Shown here: piece by piece, positions 35,761 through 44,489 of the stretch | Position numbering within the stretch: the first letter of the stretch is position 1 | Layout: each line of letters opens with the position of its first letter | NCBI RefSeq assembly: GCF_000144625.1 | Contig: NC_014376.1 | Span: 1,116,001-1,180,000 of the forward strand | DNA length: 64,000 nt | Reading direction: 5' to 3' | DNA from: [Clostridium] saccharolyticum WM1 | GTDB lineage: Bacteria; Bacillota; Clostridia; Lachnospirales; Lachnospiraceae | Translations under genes and position numbers: made by a program | The notes under the pieces: generated by a model | Told to the model about the DNA's origin: nothing | The model's input: the letters and a program-made list of their open reading frames with translations, nothing else | Database searches by the model: none

Positions 35761-35790
35761 ATTGTATCATAAACTGGCGGCATTTTACAA
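35761..35790 (-). promoter_or_regulatory. Promoter of the AraC regulator at 34.8-35.7 kb
   Basis: Minus-strand TTGTAA (35785-35790), 18-bp spacer, TACAAT (35761-35766). On the other strand a TATAAT at 35812-35817 is a possible -10 for the MFS gene but lacks a good -35, fitting activator control. Confidence 0.45.
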
Positions 35791-35846
35791 GATTCTCAAG
35801 AAAATATGCGGTATAATACAAAAAAATAAACAGCAGGTGACTAACA

Positions 35847-37037
35847 ATGAATAACAATTATACTAAAACCGTTCATGCCTGTTTTTTAAGCTATATCGTG
35901 CAGGCGATCATTAACAATTTCGTTCCTCTTTTGTTTCTTACCTTTCAGTCCGAGTACGGAATTTCCTTATCAAGAATTACTCTGCTTGTGACTCTTAATT
36001 TTGGGGTCCAGCTATTGGTGGATCTGTTGTCCGCAGGTCTTATTGACCGGGTAGGATACCGTGCCTCCATGCTAGCGGCACATCTATTGTCAGCAACAGG
36101 ACTAGTCGTTCTGACGGTTCTGCCGGGCCTGTTTCCCCATGCATGGATGGGACTCTATGTTTCCGTGGCTATATATGCTGCCGGAGGCGGACTTTTGGAG
36201 GTTCTGGTCAGTCCTGTTGTAGAAGCATGTCCCACAGACAATAAGGAAAAGGCCATGAGCATGCTTCATTCCTTTTATTGTTGGGGGCATGTGGGTGTTG
36301 TCCTCCTATCCACCATATTCTTTGCCATTGCCGGCTTAAAAAACTGGAGGCTGCTGGCGCTTTTCTGGGCACTGGTTCCAGCGTTCAACATGATTTTGTT
36401 TTTAAAGGTGCCCATCGCCCCTCTGGTGGAAGGGAATGAAGGCCTCTCCTTAAAGGCCCTGGTTGGAAAACGGATTTTCTGGGGATTCATGCTGCTCATG
36501 GTGTGTGCAGGAGCCAGCGAGCAGGCGGTAAGCCAGTGGGCTTCCGCCTTTGCGGAAAAGGGGCTGGGAGTGAGCAAGGCTGCAGGAGATCTTGCAGGCC
36601 CCATGCTTTTTGCCACTATGATGGGAATCTCAAGGGCGGCTTATGGAAAATACGGGGAAAAGGTGAATTTAAAAAAGATGATGATGGCCAGCGGAATCCT
36701 TTGCATTGTCTCTTATTTTCTGATCTCCCTTTCGCCCTTTCCTGCCTTGGGATTTTTAGGCTGCGGGCTGTGCGGCCTGTCGGTGGGGATCATGTGGCCG
36801 GGATCCTTTAGCATGGCCTCTGCTTCTTTGCGGGGGGGAGGTACTGCTATGTTTGCATTGTTGGCGCTTGCAGGTGATTTGGGCTGCTCCGGGGGGCCTT
36901 CCCTTGTAGGGATTGTTTCCGGATCCTTTGGAGACAATTTAAAAATGGGGATTTTGGGAGCCGTTCTGTTTCCTGTTATTCTGGTTATCATCCTGTATCA
37001 ATTTTACAGAACAGGAAGAAAGCAAGGGTTTTTATAA
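35847..37037 (+). CDS. MFS transporter
   Basis: 396-aa major facilitator protein with about 12 membrane segments, a GLIDRVGYRASML-type loop between helices 2 and 3 (about 61-73) and a central cytoplasmic loop. Such proteins resemble the FucP/YbjJ-like or sugar-efflux MFS groups, but the substrate is not evident. AGGTGA precedes the ATG. Divergent from an AraC regulator. Confidence 0.88.
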   Translation: MNNNYTKTVHACFLSYIVQAIINNFVPLLFLTFQSEYGISLSRITLLVTLNFGVQLLVDLLSAGLIDRVGYRASMLAAHLLSATGLVVLTVLPGLFPHAWMGLYVSVAIYAAGGGLLEVLVSPVVEACPTDNKEKAMSMLHSFYCWGHVGVVLLSTIFFAIAGLKNWRLLALFWALVPAFNMILFLKVPIAPLVEGNEGLSLKALVGKRIFWGFMLLMVCAGASEQAVSQWASAFAEKGLGVSKAAGDLAGPMLFATMMGISRAAYGKYGEKVNLKKMMMASGILCIVSYFLISLSPFPALGFLGCGLCGLSVGIMWPGSFSMASASLRGGGTAMFALLALAGDLGCSGGPSLVGIVSGSFGDNLKMGILGAVLFPVILVIILYQFYRTGRKQGFL

Positions 37038-37044
37038 ATGTAAA

Positions 37045-37200
37045 GTGGTAATAGGAAACATATCAAAAGCGGCAGTGGAATTTTGGCAGGAGCTATGGAA
37101 GATGGATTTACCCAGAGTCTTTGTTTGTGATTTTGAAGAATATCAGAACAGTGATATGGAGAATTCAGACATACACATTTATATCAGTATCAAGGATTGA
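37045..37200 (+). pseudogene. Fragment resembling the C-terminus of a GyrI-like/AraC effector-binding domain
   Basis: A 51-codon open stretch directly after the MFS gene reads VEFWQELWKMDLPRVF, then CDFEEYQNSDMENSDIHIYI and SIKD before TGA at 37198-37200. This resembles the last third of GyrI-like effector-binding domains, which end in an acidic stretch followed by (I/V)xIYIxIK. There is no plausible start or ribosome site and the rest of the domain is absent, so it is probably a remnant. The similarity is from memory of the family pattern. Confidence 0.45.
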
Positions 37201-37210
37201 GAAATAAGAG

Positions 37211-37245
37211 GGAGGGAGCCGTAGACAGGGATCCCTCCGTTTGTT
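37211..37245. terminator. Short terminator hairpin before the secreted-protein gene
   Basis: GGAGGGA (37211-37217) pairs with TCCCTCC (37232-37238), followed by GTTTGTTGTT on the right and read leftward by CTCTTATTTC. It likely ends the leftward gene and whatever reads from the MFS side. Confidence 0.5.
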
Positions 37246-37246
37246 G

Positions 37247-38257
37247 TTAATAGATCACTTCTTCATATCCTTCTGTAGAAGGAAATTCAATGGAGATGAC
37301 TTTTCCAGGATCCTTATAATTCAGATCCATATTCATAAGAATGCCCATGGTTTCATCGTCTTCGGTTACCGTCGTATAGATGGAAATGGTTTCCCTGGAA
37401 AAATAACCTTCCGGACTGATGACGGCCTTTCCTTGAATCCCGTTGATCTTGAAGTTGGAATCAGACAAAGCCGGCCATACCTCATGGTAGAAATTGGAGA
37501 GATGGCTTTCCAGGCCTTCTGCTTTGCAGGAGTACATAAGGATTTTGTTCCCCGCCTCCCCGTCTGCAATCTGTACGTTATCAAGGAATGCCCCAAACTG
37601 ACCCGTCAGTCCTCCTAAGGTGATGTTTTTGGTCATGTCCTCATATCCGATCTTCATTTTATACTTTTCATATTCTCCCATGTCGGAATAATAGCAGCCA
37701 TTGGTATAAAAAGAGGTTTCTGATTTTCGGATCCCCAGCATATCCATACTGGTTCTGGAAAGAAACTCCATGGCCGGTGTGTTTAAGTCATGGTATTTTA
37801 GCTGCGTATTCATGGAGATAGGGATATCCAGCTGGTCAAAGGAAAAATTCATCCGGATGTCCGCGGAAATATCCAGGCCGGGCAGCAGGGAACTTTTCTG
37901 GTCTGCCTCCTGGTAAAGCTCCAGCCCCTTCTGGTTTATGTTCCGTGAGGCATAAGGATTAGCCGCTCTTTGGCGGACGATGCCTTCATCCAGCCAAGCA
38001 CCGGATTCATTGACCATGCTGCCGTCAGGAGCAGTGGTTCCGGTGAGAAGGTATCCGTTTTCATCAAAATAGTAGCATTCTGCCATTCCATCCTCATCAG
38101 AGTCAATCCATTTCCAGGCGGAGGTTGGATAGGATTTATCTCCGTCCTGCCACCACCAGCCATGACCGTCCTGTTTCCAGACTCCCGCTTGGGCGGTTGC
38201 TGCCATGGATAAGGACAGAAGGGATGTGACTGTTAATAATTTTATGATTTTTTTCAT
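37247..38257 (-). CDS. Secreted protein with N-terminal glucan-/wall-binding-like repeats
   Basis: 336 aa from the likely start at 38257 (MKKIIKLLTVTSLLSLSMAA), which begins a clear signal peptide cut after AQA. A longer in-frame reading to 38326 adds 23 residues that are not signal-like. After the signal come aromatic-rich repeats (WKQDGHGWWWQDGDKSYP, WKWIDSDEDGMAECYYF, DENGYLLTGT) typical of Lachnospiraceae choline/glucan-binding-like modules at about 27-85, then a 230-residue domain of unrecognised type. AGGAGG is 12 bases upstream, a long spacing. Probably exported and wall-associated. Confidence 0.8.
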   Translation of the reverse strand: MKKIIKLLTVTSLLSLSMAATAQAGVWKQDGHGWWWQDGDKSYPTSAWKWIDSDEDGMAECYYFDENGYLLTGTTAPDGSMVNESGAWLDEGIVRQRAANPYASRNINQKGLELYQEADQKSSLLPGLDISADIRMNFSFDQLDIPISMNTQLKYHDLNTPAMEFLSRTSMDMLGIRKSETSFYTNGCYYSDMGEYEKYKMKIGYEDMTKNITLGGLTGQFGAFLDNVQIADGEAGNKILMYSCKAEGLESHLSNFYHEVWPALSDSNFKINGIQGKAVISPEGYFSRETISIYTTVTEDDETMGILMNMDLNYKDPGKVISIEFPSTEGYEEVIY

Positions 38258-38344
38258 ACTGCTTTCATTCCTCCTGGTTTGTTCATTCGCCCTAATAGGG
38301 AGAAAGGCCTGGGCAAAGCTTCCCATACCTGCACTTATTCATTC

Positions 38345-38373
38345 ACTATACCATATTTTGGTAAATACAGCAA
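38345..38373 (-). promoter_or_regulatory. Sigma-A promoter for the secreted-protein gene
   Basis: Minus-strand TTGCTG (38368-38373), 17-bp spacer ending in TGG, TATAGT (38345-38350), with an extended -10. Confidence 0.6.
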
Positions 38374-38432
38374 GAAAATGCCGTGCCAAGTATCCGATGA
38401 GAGGTTTGATGTACCAAATGAATGTGGCATGA

Positions 38433-38660
38433 TTAAACGAAAGAGTCTTTCCAATGCTCAAGCAGTTCCAGATCGGAGGTCTTAAGCTTTAAATTGGTGG
38501 TAATGGTTTTACCTTCCGGAGAAGTGATCCGGATTTCCACCACACTTCCGTCTTTGAGCGGTCCGTTTAAGGCTGCTTTCAGGAAGAGGGGAAACTTTGG
38601 ATGGTTATTTTTAAAAACAGCCCAGGATTCCTTTAACTGCATCAGGTTCATTAAATTCAT
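38433..38660 (-). CDS. Small conserved-looking protein of unknown function
   Basis: 75-aa soluble protein beginning MNLMNLMQLKESWAVFKNNH with a basic, aromatic N-terminal helix (about 1-30) and a beta-rich acidic C-terminal part (VEIRITSPEGKTITTNLKL). AAAGGA lies eight bases before ATG. It is monocistronic between divergent genes. Similar small proteins occur in Lachnospiraceae, but no function is known to me. Confidence 0.6.
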   Translation of the reverse strand: MNLMNLMQLKESWAVFKNNHPKFPLFLKAALNGPLKDGSVVEIRITSPEGKTITTNLKLKTSDLELLEHWKDSFV

Positions 38661-38766
38661 TTGACTGATCCTTTCTTCATAATTCTAAGGCATATCCTAG
38701 CATAAATGAAAAAGGGAGTCAATGAGCGGCATAGAAAAGAATATCTTTTCCTTAGTCCTATTGCCG

Positions 38767-38775
38767 TGGTATAAT
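38767..38775 (+). promoter_or_regulatory. Extended -10 promoter for the EndoQ-nth operon
   Basis: TGG directly precedes a perfect TATAAT (38770-38775), 55 bp before the chosen EndoQ start. The -35 match is poor, as usual for extended -10 promoters. Confidence 0.5.
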
Positions 38776-38829
38776 GTAATTCCAAAGAAGGCTGTAATAA
38801 AACATAAATTGACAAAAGCAGGTGAAATG

Positions 38830-40107
38830 ATGTATATAGCGGACTTGCATATCCATTCCCTTTATTCCAGGGCTACCAGTAAGAATTGCTCTCTGGAGTA
38901 TTTGGACTTATGGGCAAGGCGAAAAGGAATCGGCATCCTGGGGACCGGCGATTTTACCCACCCGGCGTGGCGTGAGGAATTAGGGGAAAAGCTGGTTCCT
39001 GCAGAGGACGGGCTTTACCTATTAAAGGAAGAATATCGTGTAAATAAGGAGGAAGGATCGGAACTTGAGATTCCCCGATTTGTGGTTTCCGGGGAAATCA
39101 GTACAATTTATAAGAAAAACGGGAAAGTGAGAAAGGTTCACAGTGTCATCCTTCTTCCGGGCCTTTCCCAGGCAGAGCTGCTTTCTAAAAGGCTGGAGAC
39201 CATTGGGAATCTTCATTCAGACGGCAGGCCGATTCTGGGGCTGGATTGCCGGGACCTTATGGAAATTATGCTGGAAGTATGTCCCAGGGCCATTTATATT
39301 CCGGCCCATATCTGGACCCCCCATTTTTCTTTGTTCGGGGCATTTTCCGGTTTTGATTCCATGGAGGAGTGCTTTGAAGATTTAACCCCATATGTGCATG
39401 CCTTGGAAACAGGGCTTTCTTCCGATCCGCCCATGATCTGGCGTTTGTCGGCTTTGGACCGATTTCACCTAGTTTCCAATTCCGATGCCCATTCCCCTTC
39501 CAAATTGGGCAGGGAAGCCAATTTTATGAATATAGAATTGTCCTATGACGGGCTTTGGAATGCCATACAAATGGGGGAGGGATTAGAGGGTACGGTGGAA
39601 TTTTTTCCGGAAGAAGGGAAGTACCATTATGACGGCCACCGGAAATGCAATCTCTGTCTTTCTCCTGCAGAAGCGAAACAGTATTCCGGCAAGTGTCCGG
39701 TATGCGGCCGAAAGCTGACAACCGGAGTATCCCACCGGATCGGGCAATTAGCTGACAGACCCCCGGGCTTTGTTCTTCCGGAAGGAAGGCCATTTGAAAA
39801 TTTGGTGCCCCTGTCTGAGGTTATTGCTGCCTCCACCGGCTATACGGCTGCCAGCAAAAAGGTTCAGAATCAATATGAGGCCATGATCAGAGCGTTGGGC
39901 CCGGAATTCCGTATCCTGAGAGAAGTGCCTCTGGAGGATATCAGTCACGCTTTTGACCATATGATTTCGGAAGGGATCAGGCGGCTGAGAGAGGGAAGAG
40001 TGACCTGCAGTCCGGGATATGACGGGGAATATGGAACCATCCGGCTGTTTGAACCAGGTGAGGTTGTAAAGAGAGGCAAAGGGGAACGTATTATTACAAA
40101 GGAGTAA
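38830..40107 (+). CDS. Endonuclease Q family protein
   Basis: 425-aa PHP-domain nuclease of the EndoQ family, which in Pyrococcus and some Bacillus cuts 5' of deaminated bases (uracil, hypoxanthine, xanthine) and abasic sites. Start at 38830 (MYIADLHIHS) with AGGTGA five bases upstream; the double ATG makes 38827 possible. PHP metal motifs: ADLHIHSLYSRATS, LGTGDFTHPAWRE, YIPAHIWTPHFSLFG, VSNSDAHSPSKLGRE. A zinc ribbon CNLC...CPVC lies at about 272-290. Fifty-eight bp before nth, so it forms a base-repair operon. Bacterial EndoQ proteins are uncommon and little studied. Confidence 0.87.
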   Translation: MYIADLHIHSLYSRATSKNCSLEYLDLWARRKGIGILGTGDFTHPAWREELGEKLVPAEDGLYLLKEEYRVNKEEGSELEIPRFVVSGEISTIYKKNGKVRKVHSVILLPGLSQAELLSKRLETIGNLHSDGRPILGLDCRDLMEIMLEVCPRAIYIPAHIWTPHFSLFGAFSGFDSMEECFEDLTPYVHALETGLSSDPPMIWRLSALDRFHLVSNSDAHSPSKLGREANFMNIELSYDGLWNAIQMGEGLEGTVEFFPEEGKYHYDGHRKCNLCLSPAEAKQYSGKCPVCGRKLTTGVSHRIGQLADRPPGFVLPEGRPFENLVPLSEVIAASTGYTAASKKVQNQYEAMIRALGPEFRILREVPLEDISHAFDHMISEGIRRLREGRVTCSPGYDGEYGTIRLFEPGEVVKRGKGERIITKE

Positions 40108-40165
40108 ACGGCCGGAAAAAGAGGAAAGCAGATGAAACACAGGAACGGAAGGTTGGGAGCACGGG

Positions 40166-40822
40166 ATGAAAAAGGAAAATATCAGACATATACTTGAGAA
40201 ATTGGATCAGGTTTACGGGATAACAAAGAAAGGATTCTATCATAATCAGCCCTGGCAGCTTCTGGCAGCGATCATGCTCAGTGCCCAAAGTACGGATAAA
40301 CAGGTGGAAGAGGTGCTTCCCCAGTTGTTTCAGCGCTTCCGGACAGCAGAGCAAATGGCAGAAGCACCGTTGGAGGAAATCGAAGAAGCCATACGAACCA
40401 TCGGGCTTTATAAGAATAAGGCAAGGAATCTGAAAAAATGCTGCGGGCAGATTGCCAATGAATTCGGAGGACAGGTTCCCGGTGACATTGACAAGATTCT
40501 GACACTGGCCGGGGTGGGCAGGAAAACTGCCACCTTATTCCTTGCAGATGCTTACGGAATTCCTGGGATAACGGTAGATACCCACGTATTCCGTATTTCC
40601 AGGCGTTTGGGCTGGGCCTCCGGGAAAAATCCTGCCCAGGTGGAAATGGAGTTGCAGAGGATACTGCCAAAGGACCACTGGAACAGGATTAATTTTCAGT
40701 TGATATATCACGGCAGGGAGGTCTGTACGGCAAGGAAAGCAAACTGCGGGGAATGTATGGTGAGAGAGTGGTGCGGGCAGATCCTGGACCGGGATAAGAA
40801 AGGAGATAAGAAAATATCATGA
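40166..40822 (+). CDS. nth: Endonuclease III
   Basis: Base-excision repair glycosylase/AP lyase acting on oxidised pyrimidines. 218 aa. The helix-hairpin-helix LAGVGRKTA (114-122) contains catalytic Lys120 and VDTHVFRIS holds catalytic Asp138, at the same numbers as in E. coli Nth. The [4Fe-4S] ligands are C-X6-C-X2-C-X5-C near the C-terminus (CTARKANCGECMVREWC). Its TGA overlaps the ATG of the next gene by four bases (ATGA). Confidence 0.96.
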   Translation: MKKENIRHILEKLDQVYGITKKGFYHNQPWQLLAAIMLSAQSTDKQVEEVLPQLFQRFRTAEQMAEAPLEEIEEAIRTIGLYKNKARNLKKCCGQIANEFGGQVPGDIDKILTLAGVGRKTATLFLADAYGIPGITVDTHVFRISRRLGWASGKNPAQVEMELQRILPKDHWNRINFQLIYHGREVCTARKANCGECMVREWCGQILDRDKKGDKKIS

Positions 40823-41295
40823 GGCTTATGTTTAAACAGCGTTTTTTTTCCTGGTTTGACAGTTATGACATTTATGATGAAAATGGTACCGCTGTATACA
40901 CGGTATGCGGCAGGCAGGCATGGGGCCATAAGCTGGAAATCTATGACAACAGCGGCAATCCCCTTGCTACTTTAAGGGAGCAGGTGCTTACCTTTCTTCC
41001 GCGTTTTGCTATCCAGATCGGCGGAGAAACAGTGGGGACTATTACTAAGGATTTTACTTTTTTTAAGCCCTCTTTTTCTGTTGACTGCAATGGCTGGCAT
41101 GTGGAAGGCAGTTTCCTGGAATGGGATTATTCCATTATCTCCCAGACCGGCAGTGTTGTTGCAAGGATCGAGAAACAGCTATTTCATTTTACCGATACAT
41201 ATTTGATCGATGTGGCCGATGGACAAGACAGTCTTCTGGCGCTTATGGTGGTTCTTGCCATTGATGCGGTCAAATGCAGTAAAAACAAAGGCTGA
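40819..41295 (+). CDS. LURP-one-related (YxjI-like) protein
   Basis: 158-aa beta-barrel protein of the LURP-one-related family, which shares its fold with phospholipid scramblases and Tubby. The N-terminal FKQRFFSWFDSYDIYDENG (about 5-23) and the repeated strand pattern KLEIYDNSGNPLATLREQ, GTITKDFTFFKPSFSVDCNG, then FLEWDYSIISQTGSVVARI are typical. It is coupled to nth by an ATGA overlap and probably co-transcribed, though a functional tie to DNA repair is not obvious. Molecular function of bacterial members is unknown. Confidence 0.85.
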   Translation: MRLMFKQRFFSWFDSYDIYDENGTAVYTVCGRQAWGHKLEIYDNSGNPLATLREQVLTFLPRFAIQIGGETVGTITKDFTFFKPSFSVDCNGWHVEGSFLEWDYSIISQTGSVVARIEKQLFHFTDTYLIDVADGQDSLLALMVVLAIDAVKCSKNKG

Positions 41296-41340
41296 TGGCC
41301 TTCGCTTCCATGGGCCTCAGATGACAGCGTCATAAAACAA

Positions 41341-41395
41341 GAAAGCCTCCCAGCCGGTATCCTTGAAAATCCGGCAGGGAGGCCTTTCATTTTTT
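41341..41395. terminator. Terminator after the EndoQ-nth-LURP operon
   Basis: GAAAGCCTCCC-GCCGG arms (41341-41357) pair with CCGGC and GGGAGGCCTTTC (41371-41388, one bulge), followed by ATTTTTT. The left flank is A-containing so it may also serve the leftward pseudogene. Confidence 0.8.
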
Positions 41396-41421
41396 ACACC
41401 TGTTTTGTCATGACTGCCTTT

Positions 41422-42158
41422 TTAAACAGTTATGGCAACGGTCATACAAGTTCCCGGATGAAACTGGTTTCCTATCCGTAAACTGATATGGCACAGAGCT
41501 GCTCTGGTATGAAATGGTATTATGAGAAACGATCAGTGGACCATTTAAAGCCAGATGGATCTGTGTTTTGGGATCTTCAATAACTCAGTATTGAACCACG
41601 TATTTTCCTGGGTTGGCAATTAAAAATATTCCTGTGGAAATATCACAGCTTATATATGGTACGCCGTTTGTGATGCTGGAATTAAATTGGCCCTGTGAGC
41701 CCTTATGCCGGGACAGCCAAGTTCCCCCTAAGGTCCATGACAGCCCATCGGGCTGCAGGATCCCCCTTATGGCCGCGTGCACCTGCAGGTCCGGTGGATC
41801 CTGCAGAGCCTGGGTTTTCCTTTGGTCCCATGAGTCCGGGAGGACCGGGAGCCCCGGAACAGACCTTTGGTCCGTGAGGGCAGGGAGCTCCGGAGCAGCC
41901 TTGGGGACCGGGAGTTTCAGGACAGCCGGAACAGCATCGGCTGTCGGAGGGACAAGGACAGTTCCGGCAGCCGGAAGAACCGGTGCAGCCTAGGGCACCG
42001 GGAGATCCAGAAGCGCCAGAACAGCTTTGGAGACTAAGAGGGAGGCGGTAGTAACATTGGCCCATACCTCTGTTATGTATGGGACAATAAAAATTGTTGC
42101 AATGGTTTTGCCCTGCAGAAGGATTGGTGCAGTTAAAAAACTTCAAGTAACAATTCAC
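41422..42158 (-). pseudogene. Decayed collagen-like (BclA-type) surface protein gene
   Basis: The minus strand from GTG 42158 (or TTG 42146, better spaced from AGAAGGTGA) reads a short N-terminus, then about 25 Gly-X-Y triplets such as GSAGSTGPAGARGHKGDP and GAPGPPGLMGPK. Several triplet glycines are replaced by Glu, Asp, Val or Cys, mostly one base from a Gly codon. After GHKGDP the Gly-X-Y register jumps to another frame (GCHGP then TAG, then GELGCPGIR), then to a third frame carrying a beta-rich C-terminal domain (FNSSITNGVPYIS, FLIANPGKYVVQY) that meets TGA near 41584. The domain seems to resume (LALNGPLIVSH) and finish in yet another frame as ISLRIGNQFHPGT...AITV-stop. Multiple lesions argue for a pseudogene of an exosporium or surface collagen-like protein. 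Confidence 0.75.
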
Positions 42159-42328
42159 CTTCTTTCCCGAAAATGCTGAGCGTCATAACTAATTCAGCTA
42201 TATGATAAATTTCAATGTTACAACAATAAATGTTTCTATTATAGAATACGGTATTATATGGAAAATGTGCAGGAATACTTGTCTTAAGGCATAGCCTTTC
42301 TATTATTTTTGGTATGGAAACACAAGTA

Positions 42329-42357
42329 TTGTGGAATCCGGCAGATTTTGGTATAGT
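42329..42357 (+). promoter_or_regulatory. Sigma-A promoter for the ABC exporter operon
   Basis: TTGTGG (42329-42334), 17-bp spacer ending TGG, TATAGT (42352-42357), 21 bp before the start codon. Confidence 0.6.
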
Positions 42358-42378
42358 AGGCTAAAAAGGGGGAGTATG

Positions 42379-43293
42379 ATGAATCGAATGATAGAAGTAG
42401 CCAACTTAAGAAAAAGTTATGGCAATCTAACTGCTGTAAAGGATTTAAGCTTTTATGTGGAGCAAGGCAAGCTGTTTTCTTTCCTTGGTCCCAATGGAGC
42501 AGGGAAATCGACTACTATTGATATCTTATGTACCTTGTTGGACTTTGACAGCGGAGAAGTCATTATCAACGGACTTGATCTTCGCCGGAACAGTCAGGCG
42601 ATCCGGCAGATGCTCGGTGTTGTCTTTCAGGAAGGCGTACTGGATGACTTGCTTACCGTCAGGGAAAATCTGAACATCCGGGCAGGCCTATATACATCGG
42701 ATAAAGCCAGGATTAAAAATGCTGTCTATGCAGCAGCAGCGGCAACGGAATTGAATGAGATTTTAGACAGGCCTTATGAAAAACTCTCAGGCGGCCAGAG
42801 GCGCAGAGCGGATATAGCCCGGGCCATTCTTCCTATGCCCCGGATTTTATTTCTTGATGAGCCAACCACCGGACTTGATCCTCAAACCCGGAAAAGTATT
42901 TGGAATACCATCAGAGAGCTGCAAGGAAAGACAGGTATGACGGTTTTTCTCACGACTCACTACATGGAAGAAGCTGCACAATCGGATTATGTGGTTGTGA
43001 TTGATCACGGGGTAATAGCGGCCAAAGGAACGCCCACCCAATTAAAGACCCGGTATGCTTCGGACACTTTGAGATTGTCTGTTTCCGATGAAGCGGCACT
43101 GAGGAAAATTATGGAGGAATTAAAACTGGAATTTACTGTTTTGGCAGGTGAATATATTGTAAAACTTCCAAATACTATGGCTGCTCTCCCTATCATGGAA
43201 AAATGCCAGGGCTTCATCCGCAGTTTCCAGGTCCTCCAGGGTACCATGGATGACGCCTTTATTGGTATTACAGGAAAGGAGCTGAGGCAATGA
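42379..43293 (+). CDS. ABC transporter ATP-binding protein (DrrA-type exporter)
   Basis: Cytosolic ATPase of a two-component ABC-2 exporter, DrrA/NatA-like, for drugs or lipids. Start at 42379 (MNRMIEVANLRKSYG), one codon after another ATG that is too close to GGGGGAG. 304 aa. Walker A GPNGAGKST near residue 39, signature LSGGQRRR near 138, Walker B ILFLDEPTTGLDP near 158, and the H-loop in LTTHYMEEA near 194. A C-terminal accessory domain (about 225-304) is typical of the group. Four-base overlap with the permease gene shows coupling. Confidence 0.92.
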   Translation: MNRMIEVANLRKSYGNLTAVKDLSFYVEQGKLFSFLGPNGAGKSTTIDILCTLLDFDSGEVIINGLDLRRNSQAIRQMLGVVFQEGVLDDLLTVRENLNIRAGLYTSDKARIKNAVYAAAAATELNEILDRPYEKLSGGQRRRADIARAILPMPRILFLDEPTTGLDPQTRKSIWNTIRELQGKTGMTVFLTTHYMEEAAQSDYVVVIDHGVIAAKGTPTQLKTRYASDTLRLSVSDEAALRKIMEELKLEFTVLAGEYIVKLPNTMAALPIMEKCQGFIRSFQVLQGTMDDAFIGITGKELRQ

Positions 43294-44150
43294 GAGTTAT
43301 TATAAAACGTAATTTAAGACTGTATTTTCGTGATAAAAACGCGGTTTTTTTCTCCCTCATGGCTATTATCATCATTATCGTTCTTTATGCGGTGTTTTTG
43401 GGAGATGCCTGGCTGGATAACTCCATGAAAGATTTAAAGCATGCCCAGGTACTTATGAACAGCTGGCTTGTGTCGGGGCTTCTTGCAGTAACTTCAGTAA
43501 CTACCACAATGGGTGCCTTGGGCACTATGATTGATGATAAGGTCAGGAAAATCAACAAGGATTTTGATTCCTCTCCCATGAAAAGAAGCAGTATAGCAGG
43601 CGGATATATCGGGAGTTCGTTTTTGATCGGCGTCATCATGTCTCTTATAACGGCTGTGGCTGCGGAAATTTATATCGTATCCAGCGGCGGCCAGTGGCTC
43701 ACATGTTTCGCCTGCATCAAGGTCTTTTTTCTGGTTCTTCTTACTGCATTAACCAATACCTCTTTGGTTTGCTTTGCGGTGTCTTTTTTTAAGAGCCATA
43801 GAGAATTCAACGCAGCCAGCACCATCATAGGAACCCTCATCGGATTTCTGACCGGCATATACCTTCCCGTCGGGGCCTTGCCTTCATGGGTACAAACGAT
43901 TGTAAAATTATTCCCTGTATCACATGCAGCCTCTCTGCTCCGCCAGGTGCTTATGGAGGTTCCCATGAAGAACTCATTTGACGGAATCCCTGTTGTTTAT
44001 CTGGAGGGATTTAAGGAGTACATGGGAGTGACCTTCCGCATAAAAGGATATGACGTGCCCCCGGTTTTTAGTATCATACTTTTGCTTTGCACGTCGGCCG
44101 TGTTTTATAGCCTATCCCTTTTTCTATTGTCTGGAAAAAGAAGTTCCTGA
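43290..44150 (+). CDS. ABC-2 type transporter permease
   Basis: 286-aa membrane partner of the preceding ATPase, with six membrane segments: one near 18-40, five from about 55 to the C-terminus. The long first extracytoplasmic segment and the SFFKSHREFNAASTIIGTLIGFLTGIYLPVGALP region (about 168-200) are typical of ABC-2 permeases. AAGGAG is well placed within the end of the ATPase gene. Substrate unknown. Confidence 0.88.
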   Translation: MRVIIKRNLRLYFRDKNAVFFSLMAIIIIIVLYAVFLGDAWLDNSMKDLKHAQVLMNSWLVSGLLAVTSVTTTMGALGTMIDDKVRKINKDFDSSPMKRSSIAGGYIGSSFLIGVIMSLITAVAAEIYIVSSGGQWLTCFACIKVFFLVLLTALTNTSLVCFAVSFFKSHREFNAASTIIGTLIGFLTGIYLPVGALPSWVQTIVKLFPVSHAASLLRQVLMEVPMKNSFDGIPVVYLEGFKEYMGVTFRIKGYDVPPVFSIILLLCTSAVFYSLSLFLLSGKRSS

Positions 44151-44183
44151 GAGCTTACGTCCGCCCAATGCCGCTGCTGCTGA

Positions 44184-44489
44184 TTACAAAAATAATTCCA
44201 TAACAAAAACTACGAAGCAGGCAGCTATGGAAACCTGGAACAGACTTTTTTCTTTATAGGCCAGTATGGCGGCTGTGACCAGGGCCCCGGCACCGGACCA
44301 GATACTTTTGGTGGCAAAAAGAATGGCTGGAAATGTCATTACTGACAGTGTCACATATGGGACATAATATAGGAAGGACCGGATAAACGGATTTTTTATC
44401 TCCCGCCGGATCAGAGTCAGTGGAAGAACACGGATGAAATAGGTAACTGCGGCCATGACCAATATGTAAAGATAAATCCGGTTATTCAT
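44184..44489 (-). CDS. azlD: Branched-chain amino acid exporter small subunit
   Basis: 101-aa protein of the AzlD family with four hydrophobic segments, small subunit of a branched-chain amino acid or azaleucine exporter. The FIRVLPLTLIRREIKNPFIRSFLYYVPYVTLS-like N-terminal pattern (about 19-50) is characteristic. It overlaps azlC by eight bases, downstream on the minus strand, so the two are translated together. Confidence 0.9.
   Translation of the reverse strand: MNNRIYLYILVMAAVTYFIRVLPLTLIRREIKNPFIRSFLYYVPYVTLSVMTFPAILFATKSIWSGAGALVTAAILAYKEKSLFQVSIAACFVVFVMELFL

Noticed and set aside
41613..41993. Open frame of 126 codons opposite the collagen-like sequence
   Set aside because: Its composition is the complement of Gly-X-Y repeats; repeats often keep the other strand open.
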